Shown: positions 18,251 to 25,652 of the stretch, one piece after another | How the letters are laid out: each line of letters starts with the position of its first letter | How positions within the stretch are numbered: position 1 is the stretch's first letter | Origin: Sulfurimonas sp. | GTDB lineage: Bacteria; Campylobacterota; Campylobacteria; Campylobacterales; Sulfurimonadaceae | Direction of reading: 5' to 3' | Length of the DNA: 47,748 nt | Assembly: GCA_027448805.1 (NCBI GenBank) | Contig: DAIDMU010000004.1 | Span: forward strand, 1 to 47,748 | The notes under the pieces: generated by a model | What the model saw: the letters and a program-made list of their open reading frames with translations, nothing else | Databases searched by the model: none | Told to the model about the DNA's origin: nothing | Position numbers and translations under genes: made by a program

Positions 18251-19279
18251 ATGAACTTAACCCCATCACAGCAAGCTAAATTTGATGAGATGAGTATGGG
18301 GCAGAAGATTGCGATTTTGCTTATGCAAATAGGCGAAGATGCTACATCTGCAATATTCTCAAACATGACTGTTGACGCGATTACTGAAGTTTCAAAACAT
18401 ATTGCGACAAACAAAAGTGTAGATAAATCTGTTGCAACAGCGATACTTGAAGAGTTTTATGCCATTTTCCAATCAGGACAGTTTATTACATCCGGCGGTT
18501 TGGAGTATGCAAGAGAGCTTCTTTACAGAACTTTAGGTCCCGAAGAGGCAAAAAAGATTTTAGAAAAACTCTCAAAAAGCATGCAGGAGACTCAGAATTT
18601 TGCATACCTTTCAAAAATAAAGCCTCAGCAGTTATCAGACTTTATTATTAATGAGCATCCTCAAACAATTGCCCTTATTTTAGCTCATATGGATGCAACT
18701 GAGGCGGCAGATACGCTTCAGTACTTTCCTGATGACCTTAGAAGCGAAGTCTCGATGAGAATGGCAAAACTCGGCGATATCTCTCCATCCGTAATTAAAA
18801 GAGTCTCGGCTGTGCTTGAGTCAAAACTTGAATCTCTTGCTTCATATAAAGTTGAAGTCGGCGGACCTCGTGCTGTTGCCGACATCTTTAACCGTCTTGG
18901 AGCAAAAGCGTCAAAAGAGACACTTGCTAAGATTGAAGAGAGAGATGAAGAGATGTCAAATCTAATCAAAGAGATGATGTTTACATTTGAGGATATTCAA
19001 AAACTTGATAAAAATGCAATTACCGAGATTTTAAAAGCTATTGATAAACCTGACTTGATGCTTGGATTAAAGAGTGCGCCTGAGGATCTTAAGCAGAAAT
19101 TCTTTAGTGCTATGAGTGAGAGAGCTAAAGAGGCATTTGAAGAAGAGATGCAGTTTATGGGTGCTGTAAAAATGAAAGAAGTTGAAGGCGCTCAGAGAAG
19201 AATCGTTGAGGTAGTTAACGGTCTTGCTGAGAGCGGAGTGCTTCAATTAGGATCTTCATCAGAAGAGATGGTGGATTAA
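18251..19279 (+). CDS. fliG: flagellar motor switch protein FliG
   Basis: C-ring protein that contacts FliF and the stator and sets rotation direction. The 342-residue protein has the N-terminal QKIAILLMQIGE domain, the FIINEHPQTIALILAHM middle-domain motif (EHPQ), and a C-terminal domain with the MFTFEDIQKLD helix and the charged KSAPEDLKQKFFSAMSERA torque helix. A GGAG ribosome site precedes the ATG. Length is typical (about 330-345). Confidence 0.96.
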   Translation: MNLTPSQQAKFDEMSMGQKIAILLMQIGEDATSAIFSNMTVDAITEVSKHIATNKSVDKSVATAILEEFYAIFQSGQFITSGGLEYARELLYRTLGPEEAKKILEKLSKSMQETQNFAYLSKIKPQQLSDFIINEHPQTIALILAHMDATEAADTLQYFPDDLRSEVSMRMAKLGDISPSVIKRVSAVLESKLESLASYKVEVGGPRAVADIFNRLGAKASKETLAKIEERDEEMSNLIKEMMFTFEDIQKLDKNAITEILKAIDKPDLMLGLKSAPEDLKQKFFSAMSERAKEAFEEEMQFMGAVKMKEVEGAQRRIVEVVNGLAESGVLQLGSSSEEMVD

Positions 19280-19280
19280 T

Positions 19281-20075
19281 TTGGCAAGTATAATTACCAG
19301 CGACAGAATTAAAAGTCATAACGTCAATAAGTATAACTTCAAGGTGCTGGAATATAGTTCGGAAGAGGATGATGAGTTTGTTGAATCATCGTTTGCAGGA
19401 AAGCAGCCTGAAGTTGAGATACAGCATCAGATAAGGGACAGAGAAGTAGATTCAAGCGCTATGACTCAAAGCTCTAAAGACTCTTTGATAGAGTCTTTGC
19501 TAAATAAAACTGACGAGATGTCATCAAACTTTATTAAGCTTCAAATGAAGTTAGAGAGCATGAGTGATGAGCATAAGAGAGAGATTCAAAAAATCAAAGA
19601 AGAGTCTTTTGCGGCAGGACTTGAAGCAGGCAGAGAGAAAGCCATTAAAGATGATGAAAAGAGTGTTTCAACTATCGTAGCTCAATATAGTTCATCAATA
19701 GAGAAACTAGAAAAAAGTGCACAAGAGTTTGAAAATGCGCTTGAGGGAATTAAGAAAGAGTTAATAAGCGCAGCCTTGGATATCTCAAAAGAGGTGATTA
19801 AAGTTGAGCTCAGCGAGAACTCAAGCAGAGTAGCGAGTATTTTGGCAAAGGAGCTGATTAAAGAGTTGCAAAGTGCCTCTAAAGTAACTCTAAAAGTCAA
19901 TCCAAAAAATCACGGAATAATTTCGCAGGCCGTTGGCTCTTTGGCGCATGTTGAAGTTATGTCAGACAGTGCGGTAAGCCTTGGCGGAGTCATAGCAATT
20001 AGCGATGCAGGCAACATAGATGCACAAATTTCAAAAAGATTTGAACGGGTTAAAAGGGCAGCTTTAAGTGAGTAA
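19281..20075 (+). CDS. fliH: flagellar assembly protein FliH
   Basis: Regulates the FliI export ATPase. The 264-residue protein has a variable N-terminus, a central coiled coil (about 70-150) with a FAAGLEAGREKA stretch of the FliH G-x3-G type, and a C-terminal domain with VTLKVNPKNHGII and ISDAGNIDAQISKRFERVK. Identity rests on this architecture plus position directly after fliG. The start is TTG, one base after the fliG stop. Confidence 0.9.
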   Translation: MASIITSDRIKSHNVNKYNFKVLEYSSEEDDEFVESSFAGKQPEVEIQHQIRDREVDSSAMTQSSKDSLIESLLNKTDEMSSNFIKLQMKLESMSDEHKREIQKIKEESFAAGLEAGREKAIKDDEKSVSTIVAQYSSSIEKLEKSAQEFENALEGIKKELISAALDISKEVIKVELSENSSRVASILAKELIKELQSASKVTLKVNPKNHGIISQAVGSLAHVEVMSDSAVSLGGVIAISDAGNIDAQISKRFERVKRAALSE

Positions 20076-20084
20076 AACAGATAT

Positions 20085-21905
20085 ATGAACATAAAATCAA
20101 GCAGAATAAAAGAGTTAGAAAATCTTTGCCAAGAGATTAGGGAAGAGATACTAAGAGTAGTTAGTAAAAACGGTGGACACCTAAGCTCAACTCTCGGTGC
20201 GACAGAGCTCATTGTAGCGATGCATGAGGTTTTTGACTCAAAAAAAGATCCCTTCATCTTTGATGTTTCGCACCAATCCTACGCACACAAGCTTTTAACC
20301 GGAAGATGGAAAGAGTTTGATACATTAAGACAATTTAACGGTTTGTGCGGATATACAAAGCCAAGCGAGAGCGAACATGACTATTTTGTAGCGGGACACA
20401 GTTCTACATCTATCTCTATTGGCGTAGGCGCTGCAAAAGCCATTGCGCTTAAAGGTGAGCAAAACTCAAGGGTTCCTGTGGTTATGATAGGCGATGGAGC
20501 CATGACGGCAGGTATGGTTTATGAAGCTTTGAACGAGCTGGGCGAGAAAAAATATCCGATGGTAATTATACTCAACGATAATGAGATGAGCATATCAAAG
20601 CCAATCGGGGCAGTAAGCAGAATTCTCAGCTCGGCAATGGCGTCGCCTTTTTATCAAACCTTTAAGAAGCACACTGAAAATTTTGTGGATAATTTTGGAG
20701 AGGGTGCTCATTATATTGCAAAAAGAATGGAGGAGTCGCTAAAACTTATAACTCCGGGAATTATGTTTGAAGAGATGGGGATTAACTATATCGGACCGGT
20801 TGACGGACATAATTTAAGCCAGCTTATAGACATATTGGAAAAAGCAAAAGAGCTAAAAAGACCTGTGATTATCCATGCACAGACCATCAAAGGCAAAGGT
20901 TACGAGATAGCCGAGGGCAAGGACGAGAAGTGGCACGGTGTCGGACCTTTTGATATAGAGAGCGGAGCAAGTGCGAAAAAAAGCACACAAAAAAGTGCAA
21001 CTCAAATATACACGGAGGCGCTGCTTCATCTTGCAAAACATAACCCTAAAATTGTCGGTGTAACGGCGGCTATGCCAAGCGGAACAGGACTAAGCGAACT
21101 TATGGAAGCTTATCCCAATAGATTTTGGGATGTGGCAATTGCGGAGCAACATGCCGTTACGTCAATGGCGGCACTCGCAAAAGAGGGTTTTAAGCCATTT
21201 TGTACAATCTACTCTACCTTTTTGCAACGCGGATATGACCAAATTATTCATGATACATGTTTAATGAACCTTCCTGTTGTTTTTGCACTTGATCGAGCTG
21301 GAATAGTCGGAGAGGACGGAGAGACTCATCAAGGTGTTTTTGACATAAGTTTTTTAAGAGCTGTTCCAAATATGACGCTCTTTGCTCCGCGCGATGAGAA
21401 GAGTTTTCATCAGGCTATGGCATTTGCTGCAGAGTATCCATATCCGTGTTCGCTTAGATATCCAAGAGGCTCGTTTACCGAGACGGACTTGCCGGACTCT
21501 TTGCCGTTTGAGCTCTCAAAGTCACAGCTCCTGCGCTCAAACAGCAGCGACATTCTCTTTATAGGATATGGAAACGGCGTTGGACGCGCGTATGAGACTT
21601 CAAAACATTTGGACTTTGAAGTAAACATTTTGGATTTGCGCTTTGTCAAGCCGCTTGATGAAGAGATGCTTCGTGAAATGTCTAAAAAACATAAAAAGTG
21701 GTTTGTATTTAGCGACAGCGCAAAAATGGGCGGAGTCGGAAGTGCTATCTTAGAGTTTTTATCCGGCCAAAAAATTCTACATGTAGAAGTTGTAAGTTTT
21801 GAATATGAAGATAAATTTATAACTCACGGAAACACAAAACAGGTAGAGGAGTCATTAGCGCTTTTGCCTGAACAGCTTGCACAAAAGGTTAGAGAGTTAA
21901 TTTAA
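20085..21905 (+). CDS. dxs: 1-deoxy-D-xylulose-5-phosphate synthase
   Basis: Thiamine-diphosphate enzyme joining pyruvate and glyceraldehyde 3-phosphate, the entry step of the MEP isoprenoid pathway. The 606-residue protein has GGHLSSTLGATEL, VSHQSYAHKLLTGR, the ThDP motif GDGAMTAGM with LNDNEMSIS, GPVDGHNL, DVAIAEQHAVT and DRAGIVGEDGETHQGVFD. Last gene of the lysA-to-dxs run, nine bases after fliH, as I recall in Campylobacter. Confidence 0.96.
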   Translation: MNIKSSRIKELENLCQEIREEILRVVSKNGGHLSSTLGATELIVAMHEVFDSKKDPFIFDVSHQSYAHKLLTGRWKEFDTLRQFNGLCGYTKPSESEHDYFVAGHSSTSISIGVGAAKAIALKGEQNSRVPVVMIGDGAMTAGMVYEALNELGEKKYPMVIILNDNEMSISKPIGAVSRILSSAMASPFYQTFKKHTENFVDNFGEGAHYIAKRMEESLKLITPGIMFEEMGINYIGPVDGHNLSQLIDILEKAKELKRPVIIHAQTIKGKGYEIAEGKDEKWHGVGPFDIESGASAKKSTQKSATQIYTEALLHLAKHNPKIVGVTAAMPSGTGLSELMEAYPNRFWDVAIAEQHAVTSMAALAKEGFKPFCTIYSTFLQRGYDQIIHDTCLMNLPVVFALDRAGIVGEDGETHQGVFDISFLRAVPNMTLFAPRDEKSFHQAMAFAAEYPYPCSLRYPRGSFTETDLPDSLPFELSKSQLLRSNSSDILFIGYGNGVGRAYETSKHLDFEVNILDLRFVKPLDEEMLREMSKKHKKWFVFSDSAKMGGVGSAILEFLSGQKILHVEVVSFEYEDKFITHGNTKQVEESLALLPEQLAQKVRELI

Positions 21906-21921
21906 TTGTTAATAACTCTGA

Positions 21922-21927
21922 TATAAT
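21922..21927 (+). promoter_or_regulatory. -10 box for the secreted charged-tail protein gene
   Basis: CTGATATAATC: TATAAT with an upstream TG lies 29 bases before the ATG at 21957, just after the dxs stop, so the next gene probably has its own promoter. Confidence 0.5.
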
Positions 21928-21956
21928 CATAAAAGTTTAATAAAAGTGAGGCAATA

Positions 21957-22697
21957 ATGAAGAGAGTTGTTAGTGCAGTTTTGCTCTGTCTTTTTACATC
22001 GGCAAATGCTTTTGATTTTGATATCGGAGTTTCAGGCGGAGATAGAGGAGTTGACGGATTTTATTTCTCGATAGGTGATTATTATAATGTTCCCCAAACG
22101 GAGGTTGTTATAGTTGAGCGCACTATGCCAAGAGAAGATGTTAGCGTGGCCTACTTTCTGGCGCATAGAGCGCATAGAGATGTAAGGTTTATTACAGATT
22201 TACGACTTAGCGGTAAAAGCTGGTGGGATATAAGCTTGCGTTTAGGACTTGATCCGCGTACTATTTATGTGGTCGATACTTATAATGACTACGGTCCTCC
22301 GTACGGGAATGCTTACGGGTACCATAAAAAAAATCATCGATTAAGCGACAGAGAGATTTTTGAGTTGGTGAATGTACGTTTCTTATCTGACTACCATAGA
22401 ATAAGCCCTGATGAGGTTATAGAGCGCAGACAAAGAGGAAGCCACTACTATTATGACAGAGATGAGCATCGTGAGAGAAGACATAAAGTAGAAAAATATG
22501 ACGAACAAAGAAATAAAAAAGAGATAGAACGAAACAGGGAAGATTACAAAAAAAGAGAAGAGAACTACAAAAGGGATAGAGAAAGAGAAGAGTACAGAGA
22601 TAGACGAGAGATTCGAAATAAGGCAAACAAAAAAGAAGATAGTTATAAAAATGATAAAAGAGGAAACGGCAACAACGGCAGAGGCAGAGATTGGTAA
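21957..22697 (+). CDS. secreted protein with conserved N-terminal domain and highly charged tail
   Basis: 246 residues. Residues 1-18 are a clear signal peptide ending ANA. Residues 19-165 form a compact domain with VPQTEVVIVERTMPREDVSVAYFLAHRA split by short linkers, DLRLSGKSWWDISLRLGLDP, a GPPYGNAYGYHKK turn and SDREIFELVNVRFLSDYH. I recall similar uncharacterised secreted proteins in other proteobacteria but no known function. Residues 165-246 are almost entirely R, K, E, D, N and Y, probably a long charged helix or disordered tail. The strongly basic, RNA- or polyanion-like composition is striking for an exported protein. It ends 10 bases from the convergent pgeF. Confidence 0.75.
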   Translation: MKRVVSAVLLCLFTSANAFDFDIGVSGGDRGVDGFYFSIGDYYNVPQTEVVIVERTMPREDVSVAYFLAHRAHRDVRFITDLRLSGKSWWDISLRLGLDPRTIYVVDTYNDYGPPYGNAYGYHKKNHRLSDREIFELVNVRFLSDYHRISPDEVIERRQRGSHYYYDRDEHRERRHKVEKYDEQRNKKEIERNREDYKKREENYKRDREREEYRDRREIRNKANKKEDSYKNDKRGNGNNGRGRDW

Positions 22698-22706
22698 TAT
22701 CTCTGC
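22684..22706 (+). terminator. hairpin at convergent gene junction
   Basis: A perfect 8-bp stem, GCAGAGAT at 22684-22691 with ATCTCTGC at 22699-22706 and a 7-base loop, spans the stop codon of the secreted-protein gene and ends right before the pgeF stop. There is no T-run on either side, so intrinsic termination is uncertain; it may serve as a 3'-end stabilising or bidirectional stop structure. Confidence 0.4.
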
Positions 22707-22707
22707 A

Positions 22708-23430
22708 CTACTTTAGCATTAAAACTCCGGCAAATCTGCCTGTTTTTGCTTCGGCTCTGTAAGAGAAATATCTCTGCGTGTTGCAGCATGTGCAATCATC
22801 GCAAAACTCGATATTTTCTCTTTTTATGCCGCAAGAGAGCAGCTGTCTTTGCAAAATTGCGCCGACATCAAGGTAGAAGCTCTCGCCTCTTTTTTGCATA
22901 GCATACTCTAGAGCAAGTGCTTTTGCTTCGTCGTAAATCTCGCCCCCTACCTCATAACAGCAGACACCGATACTCGCCCCAACGCTTACATGAATATCTT
23001 TTGGCTCTGAGCCAAATTCATTCTTCATCTTCTCAACCACGTTTTTTACTATGTTTTTAAAAGCGCCCTGTCTTCCCGCATGAGCCGCTGCAATAACCTT
23101 TTTTTCGTCGTCATAAAACAGAATCGGGGAGCAGTCTGCAACCATAACCATAAGCGGGGTGTTTAGTTTGTTTGTCATAAGCGCATCGCATGTCGGAGGG
23201 GTTTCAAAATCCTCATCTGTAACTATATGTACGATGTCGGAGTGAATCTGCTTCATATGCACGAGCAGGCTTTTTTCGTATCCAAGCTCTTTGGCCAAGA
23301 GCGCGTGATTTTTTTCTACATCCAGCTTCTCATCGCCTACGTGAAACGCCAGATTTCCGCTCTCTTTTGTGGTAAAAGAGTGGAGAAGATTTGGAAATAG
23401 AGTCAATTTTTTACTATAATAGAATTTCAT
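22708..23430 (-). CDS. pgeF: peptidoglycan editing factor PgeF (multicopper polyphenol oxidase / YfiH family)
   Basis: The family has been described both as laccase-like/purine nucleoside-cleaving and as an enzyme that keeps peptidoglycan peptides correct. The 240-residue protein shows the metal-ligand set His-Cys-His: MKQIHSDIV, VADCSPILF and AAAHAGRQGAF, plus HVSVGASIGVCCYEVGG and CTCCNTQRYFSYR. Length is typical. A TATAAT on its strand lies only 7 bases before the ATG, so the mRNA may be nearly leaderless. Divergent from ovoA with just 28 bases between start codons. Confidence 0.88.
   Translation of the reverse strand: MKFYYSKKLTLFPNLLHSFTTKESGNLAFHVGDEKLDVEKNHALLAKELGYEKSLLVHMKQIHSDIVHIVTDEDFETPPTCDALMTNKLNTPLMVMVADCSPILFYDDEKKVIAAAHAGRQGAFKNIVKNVVEKMKNEFGSEPKDIHVSVGASIGVCCYEVGGEIYDEAKALALEYAMQKRGESFYLDVGAILQRQLLSCGIKRENIEFCDDCTCCNTQRYFSYRAEAKTGRFAGVLMLK
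23415..23420 (+). promoter_or_regulatory. -10 box for ovoA inside pgeF start region
   Basis: ACTATAATAG on the plus strand gives TATAAT within the first codons of the divergent pgeF, 38 bases before the ovoA TTG. Transcription would start near 23427. Confidence 0.45.
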
Positions 23431-23436
23431 AGAAAA

Positions 23437-23442
23437 ATTATA
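23437..23442 (-). promoter_or_regulatory. -10 box for pgeF
   Basis: Minus strand reads GGATATAATTTTTCT then ATG: TATAAT ends 6 bases before the pgeF start, which would place transcription initiation at or next to the start codon. Confidence 0.4.
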
Positions 23443-23458
23443 TCCAAAAGGGGATGTT

Positions 23459-25564
23459 TTGAGTAAGTTTAGTTTGTATCCGGTTACTTTAGAGGGGTCG
23501 GATATAGAGGCAAAAAGAGAAGAGATAAGGGCATATTTTCACAACACTTACGATATTTTTGAGAAGATTTTTGAAGTTTTAAAAGATGATGAGGTTTTTT
23601 ACCAAAAGTCGGAGCCATCACGCCATCCCATGATATTTTATTTCGGACACACGGCAACCTTTTTTATAAACAAACTAATTCTTATGAAGATAATAAAAGA
23701 GCGCATAAACCCAGCGTTTGAGTCCATATTTGCCGTCGGCGTTGATGAGATGGAGTGGGATGATACAAATGGCACGCACTACAAGTGGCCAAGAGTGGAC
23801 GCTGTTAGAGCGTATAGAATGAAGGTGAGAAACCTTGTTGACGAGCTTATAACTTCATTGCCTTTAACTCTGCCAATTATGCAGGAGTCGCCTATGTGGA
23901 TAATTTTGATGGGAATAGAGCATGAGCGCATCCATATAGAAACTTCGCTTGTTCTGCACCGCCAGATGCCATTAAAGGATGTCAAAGAGGTTAGAGAGTT
24001 TAACATCTGCCAGCACACTTCAGAGGCTCCAAAAAACGAGATGATAAACATAGAGGGCGGCGATGTAGTTTTGGGAAAAGAGAAGTCGCACAATCTATAC
24101 GGCTGGGATAATGAGTATGGAGAGTTCAATCAACATGTAGATAAGTTTCAAGCCTCAAAATACCTTGTAAGCAACGCCGAATTTATGGAGTTTGTAAAAG
24201 AGGGCGGATATGAAAATGAGGAGCTCTGGGACGATGAGGGGAAGAAGTTTTTAAAAATAAGCGGCGCAAAACATCCGACTTTTTGGGTTTTAGAAGATGG
24301 CAAGTATAGATACAGAACCCTTTGTAAACTCATAGATATGCCGCTTGACTGGCCCGTGGATGTAAATGCACTCGAAGCTGAGGCATTTTGCCGCTTTAAG
24401 AGCAAAAAAGAGGGGGTTGTCTACTCATTGCCGAGCGAGGCGGAGTATAGGCTGATATATGAATATGCAGGTTTGCAGGATATTCCAGACTTTCATGAGA
24501 GCAGAGCAAATCTAAACTTTTACCACTACTTTAGCTCATGCCCGGTAAACGAGTTTGGTTTCAACGGCATATATGATGTTGTTGGAAACGTCTGGCAGTG
24601 GAGTCGCACGCCGATATTCGGTTTTGAGGGATTTGAAGTTCATCCGGCATATGATGATTTTTCCGTGCCGACATTTGACAACAGACATGCGCTGATACTC
24701 GGCTCATCATGGGCAAGCAGCGGAAATCTTATTATGAAACACTCCCGCTACGCATTTCGCAGACACTTCCCTCAGAATGCAGGTTTTAGATATGTTATCT
24801 CAAGCAGTGATGATAGAATTGAAAATGATGTTTACGAGAGCGACGAGCTGGTATCGCAGTACTGTGAATTTCAGTACGGCGATGAGAACTTCGGCGTAAA
24901 AAATTTTGCGATAGAGTGCGTAAAAATAGCCTCAAAATTTGCAAAAAACCATACAAAAGCTCTTGATTTGGGATGTGCGACGGGAAGAGCGACATTTGAG
25001 CTGGCTCGCAGTTTTGATGAGGTAGAGGGGATTGACTTCTCGGCAAGATTTATAGGCGTGGGCGTAAAACTAAAAAGTGACGGATACATTGCATTTGCCT
25101 CAAAAACAGAGGGCGATTTGGTGCAGAAAAAAAAGGTGACCATAGAGGAGCTGGGCTATGAAAATCTAAAAGAGAGAGTCTCGTTTTGGCAGGGTGACGC
25201 ATGCAACCTAAAGCCAAATTTCAACTCTTACGATTTGGTGATGGCTACAAATCTCATAGACAGGCTATACAATCCCAGACTATTTTTAGAGAGTGTAGAT
25301 GAGAGACTAAACAGCGATGGCGTTTTGATACTAACCTCGCCGTACAGTTGGCAGGAGAGCTCAACCAAAAAAGAGTTCTGGCTCGGCGGATACAAAGACG
25401 AGAACGGCAAAGAGGTAAAAACCATCGATACGCTTAAAGAGATTTTGGGCAAAAAGTTTGAGCTTGTCCATCTTCAGGATTTGGAGTTTGTCATAAAAGA
25501 GACGCACAGGAAGTTTCAGCACAGCGTTGCCGAGGTTAGTGTTTGGAGGAAGAGAAGTCTCTAG
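23459..25564 (+). CDS. ovoA: OvoA: 5-histidylcysteine sulfoxide synthase / 4-mercaptohistidine N-methyltransferase
   Basis: First enzyme of ovothiol A synthesis: a non-haem iron sulfoxide synthase joins cysteine to histidine using O2, and a fused methyltransferase later methylates the imidazole. The 701-residue protein has a DinB-like N-terminal part with FYFGHTATFF (His64) and HERIHIE (His155, His159, Glu161: HX3HXE iron site), a formylglycine-synthase-like core with VVGNVWQWSRTP and LGSSWASSGNL, and a C-terminal SAM methyltransferase with ALDLGCATGRATFELA at about residue 500. Length and two-part layout match OvoA rather than the shorter EgtB. Starts at TTG with AAGGGGA upstream. OvoB is needed to release the thiol; see the PLP lyase at 29329. 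Confidence 0.93.
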   Translation: MSKFSLYPVTLEGSDIEAKREEIRAYFHNTYDIFEKIFEVLKDDEVFYQKSEPSRHPMIFYFGHTATFFINKLILMKIIKERINPAFESIFAVGVDEMEWDDTNGTHYKWPRVDAVRAYRMKVRNLVDELITSLPLTLPIMQESPMWIILMGIEHERIHIETSLVLHRQMPLKDVKEVREFNICQHTSEAPKNEMINIEGGDVVLGKEKSHNLYGWDNEYGEFNQHVDKFQASKYLVSNAEFMEFVKEGGYENEELWDDEGKKFLKISGAKHPTFWVLEDGKYRYRTLCKLIDMPLDWPVDVNALEAEAFCRFKSKKEGVVYSLPSEAEYRLIYEYAGLQDIPDFHESRANLNFYHYFSSCPVNEFGFNGIYDVVGNVWQWSRTPIFGFEGFEVHPAYDDFSVPTFDNRHALILGSSWASSGNLIMKHSRYAFRRHFPQNAGFRYVISSSDDRIENDVYESDELVSQYCEFQYGDENFGVKNFAIECVKIASKFAKNHTKALDLGCATGRATFELARSFDEVEGIDFSARFIGVGVKLKSDGYIAFASKTEGDLVQKKKVTIEELGYENLKERVSFWQGDACNLKPNFNSYDLVMATNLIDRLYNPRLFLESVDERLNSDGVLILTSPYSWQESSTKKEFWLGGYKDENGKEVKTIDTLKEILGKKFELVHLQDLEFVIKETHRKFQHSVAEVSVWRKRSL

Positions 25565-25604
25565 TTTTGTTTTAATATATTAGTTTTTATCATAATTTAA
25601 ACTG

Positions 25605-25610
25605 TATAAT
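25605..25610 (+). promoter_or_regulatory. -10 box for the type IIG restriction-modification gene
   Basis: CTGTATAATATT: TATAAT lies 42 bases before the ATG at 25653, in the AT-rich 88-bp gap after ovoA. No -35 is obvious. Confidence 0.45.
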
Positions 25611-25652
25611 ATTTAAAAATTTATAAAAAAACCAATTGCCTAAAGAAGAGAA

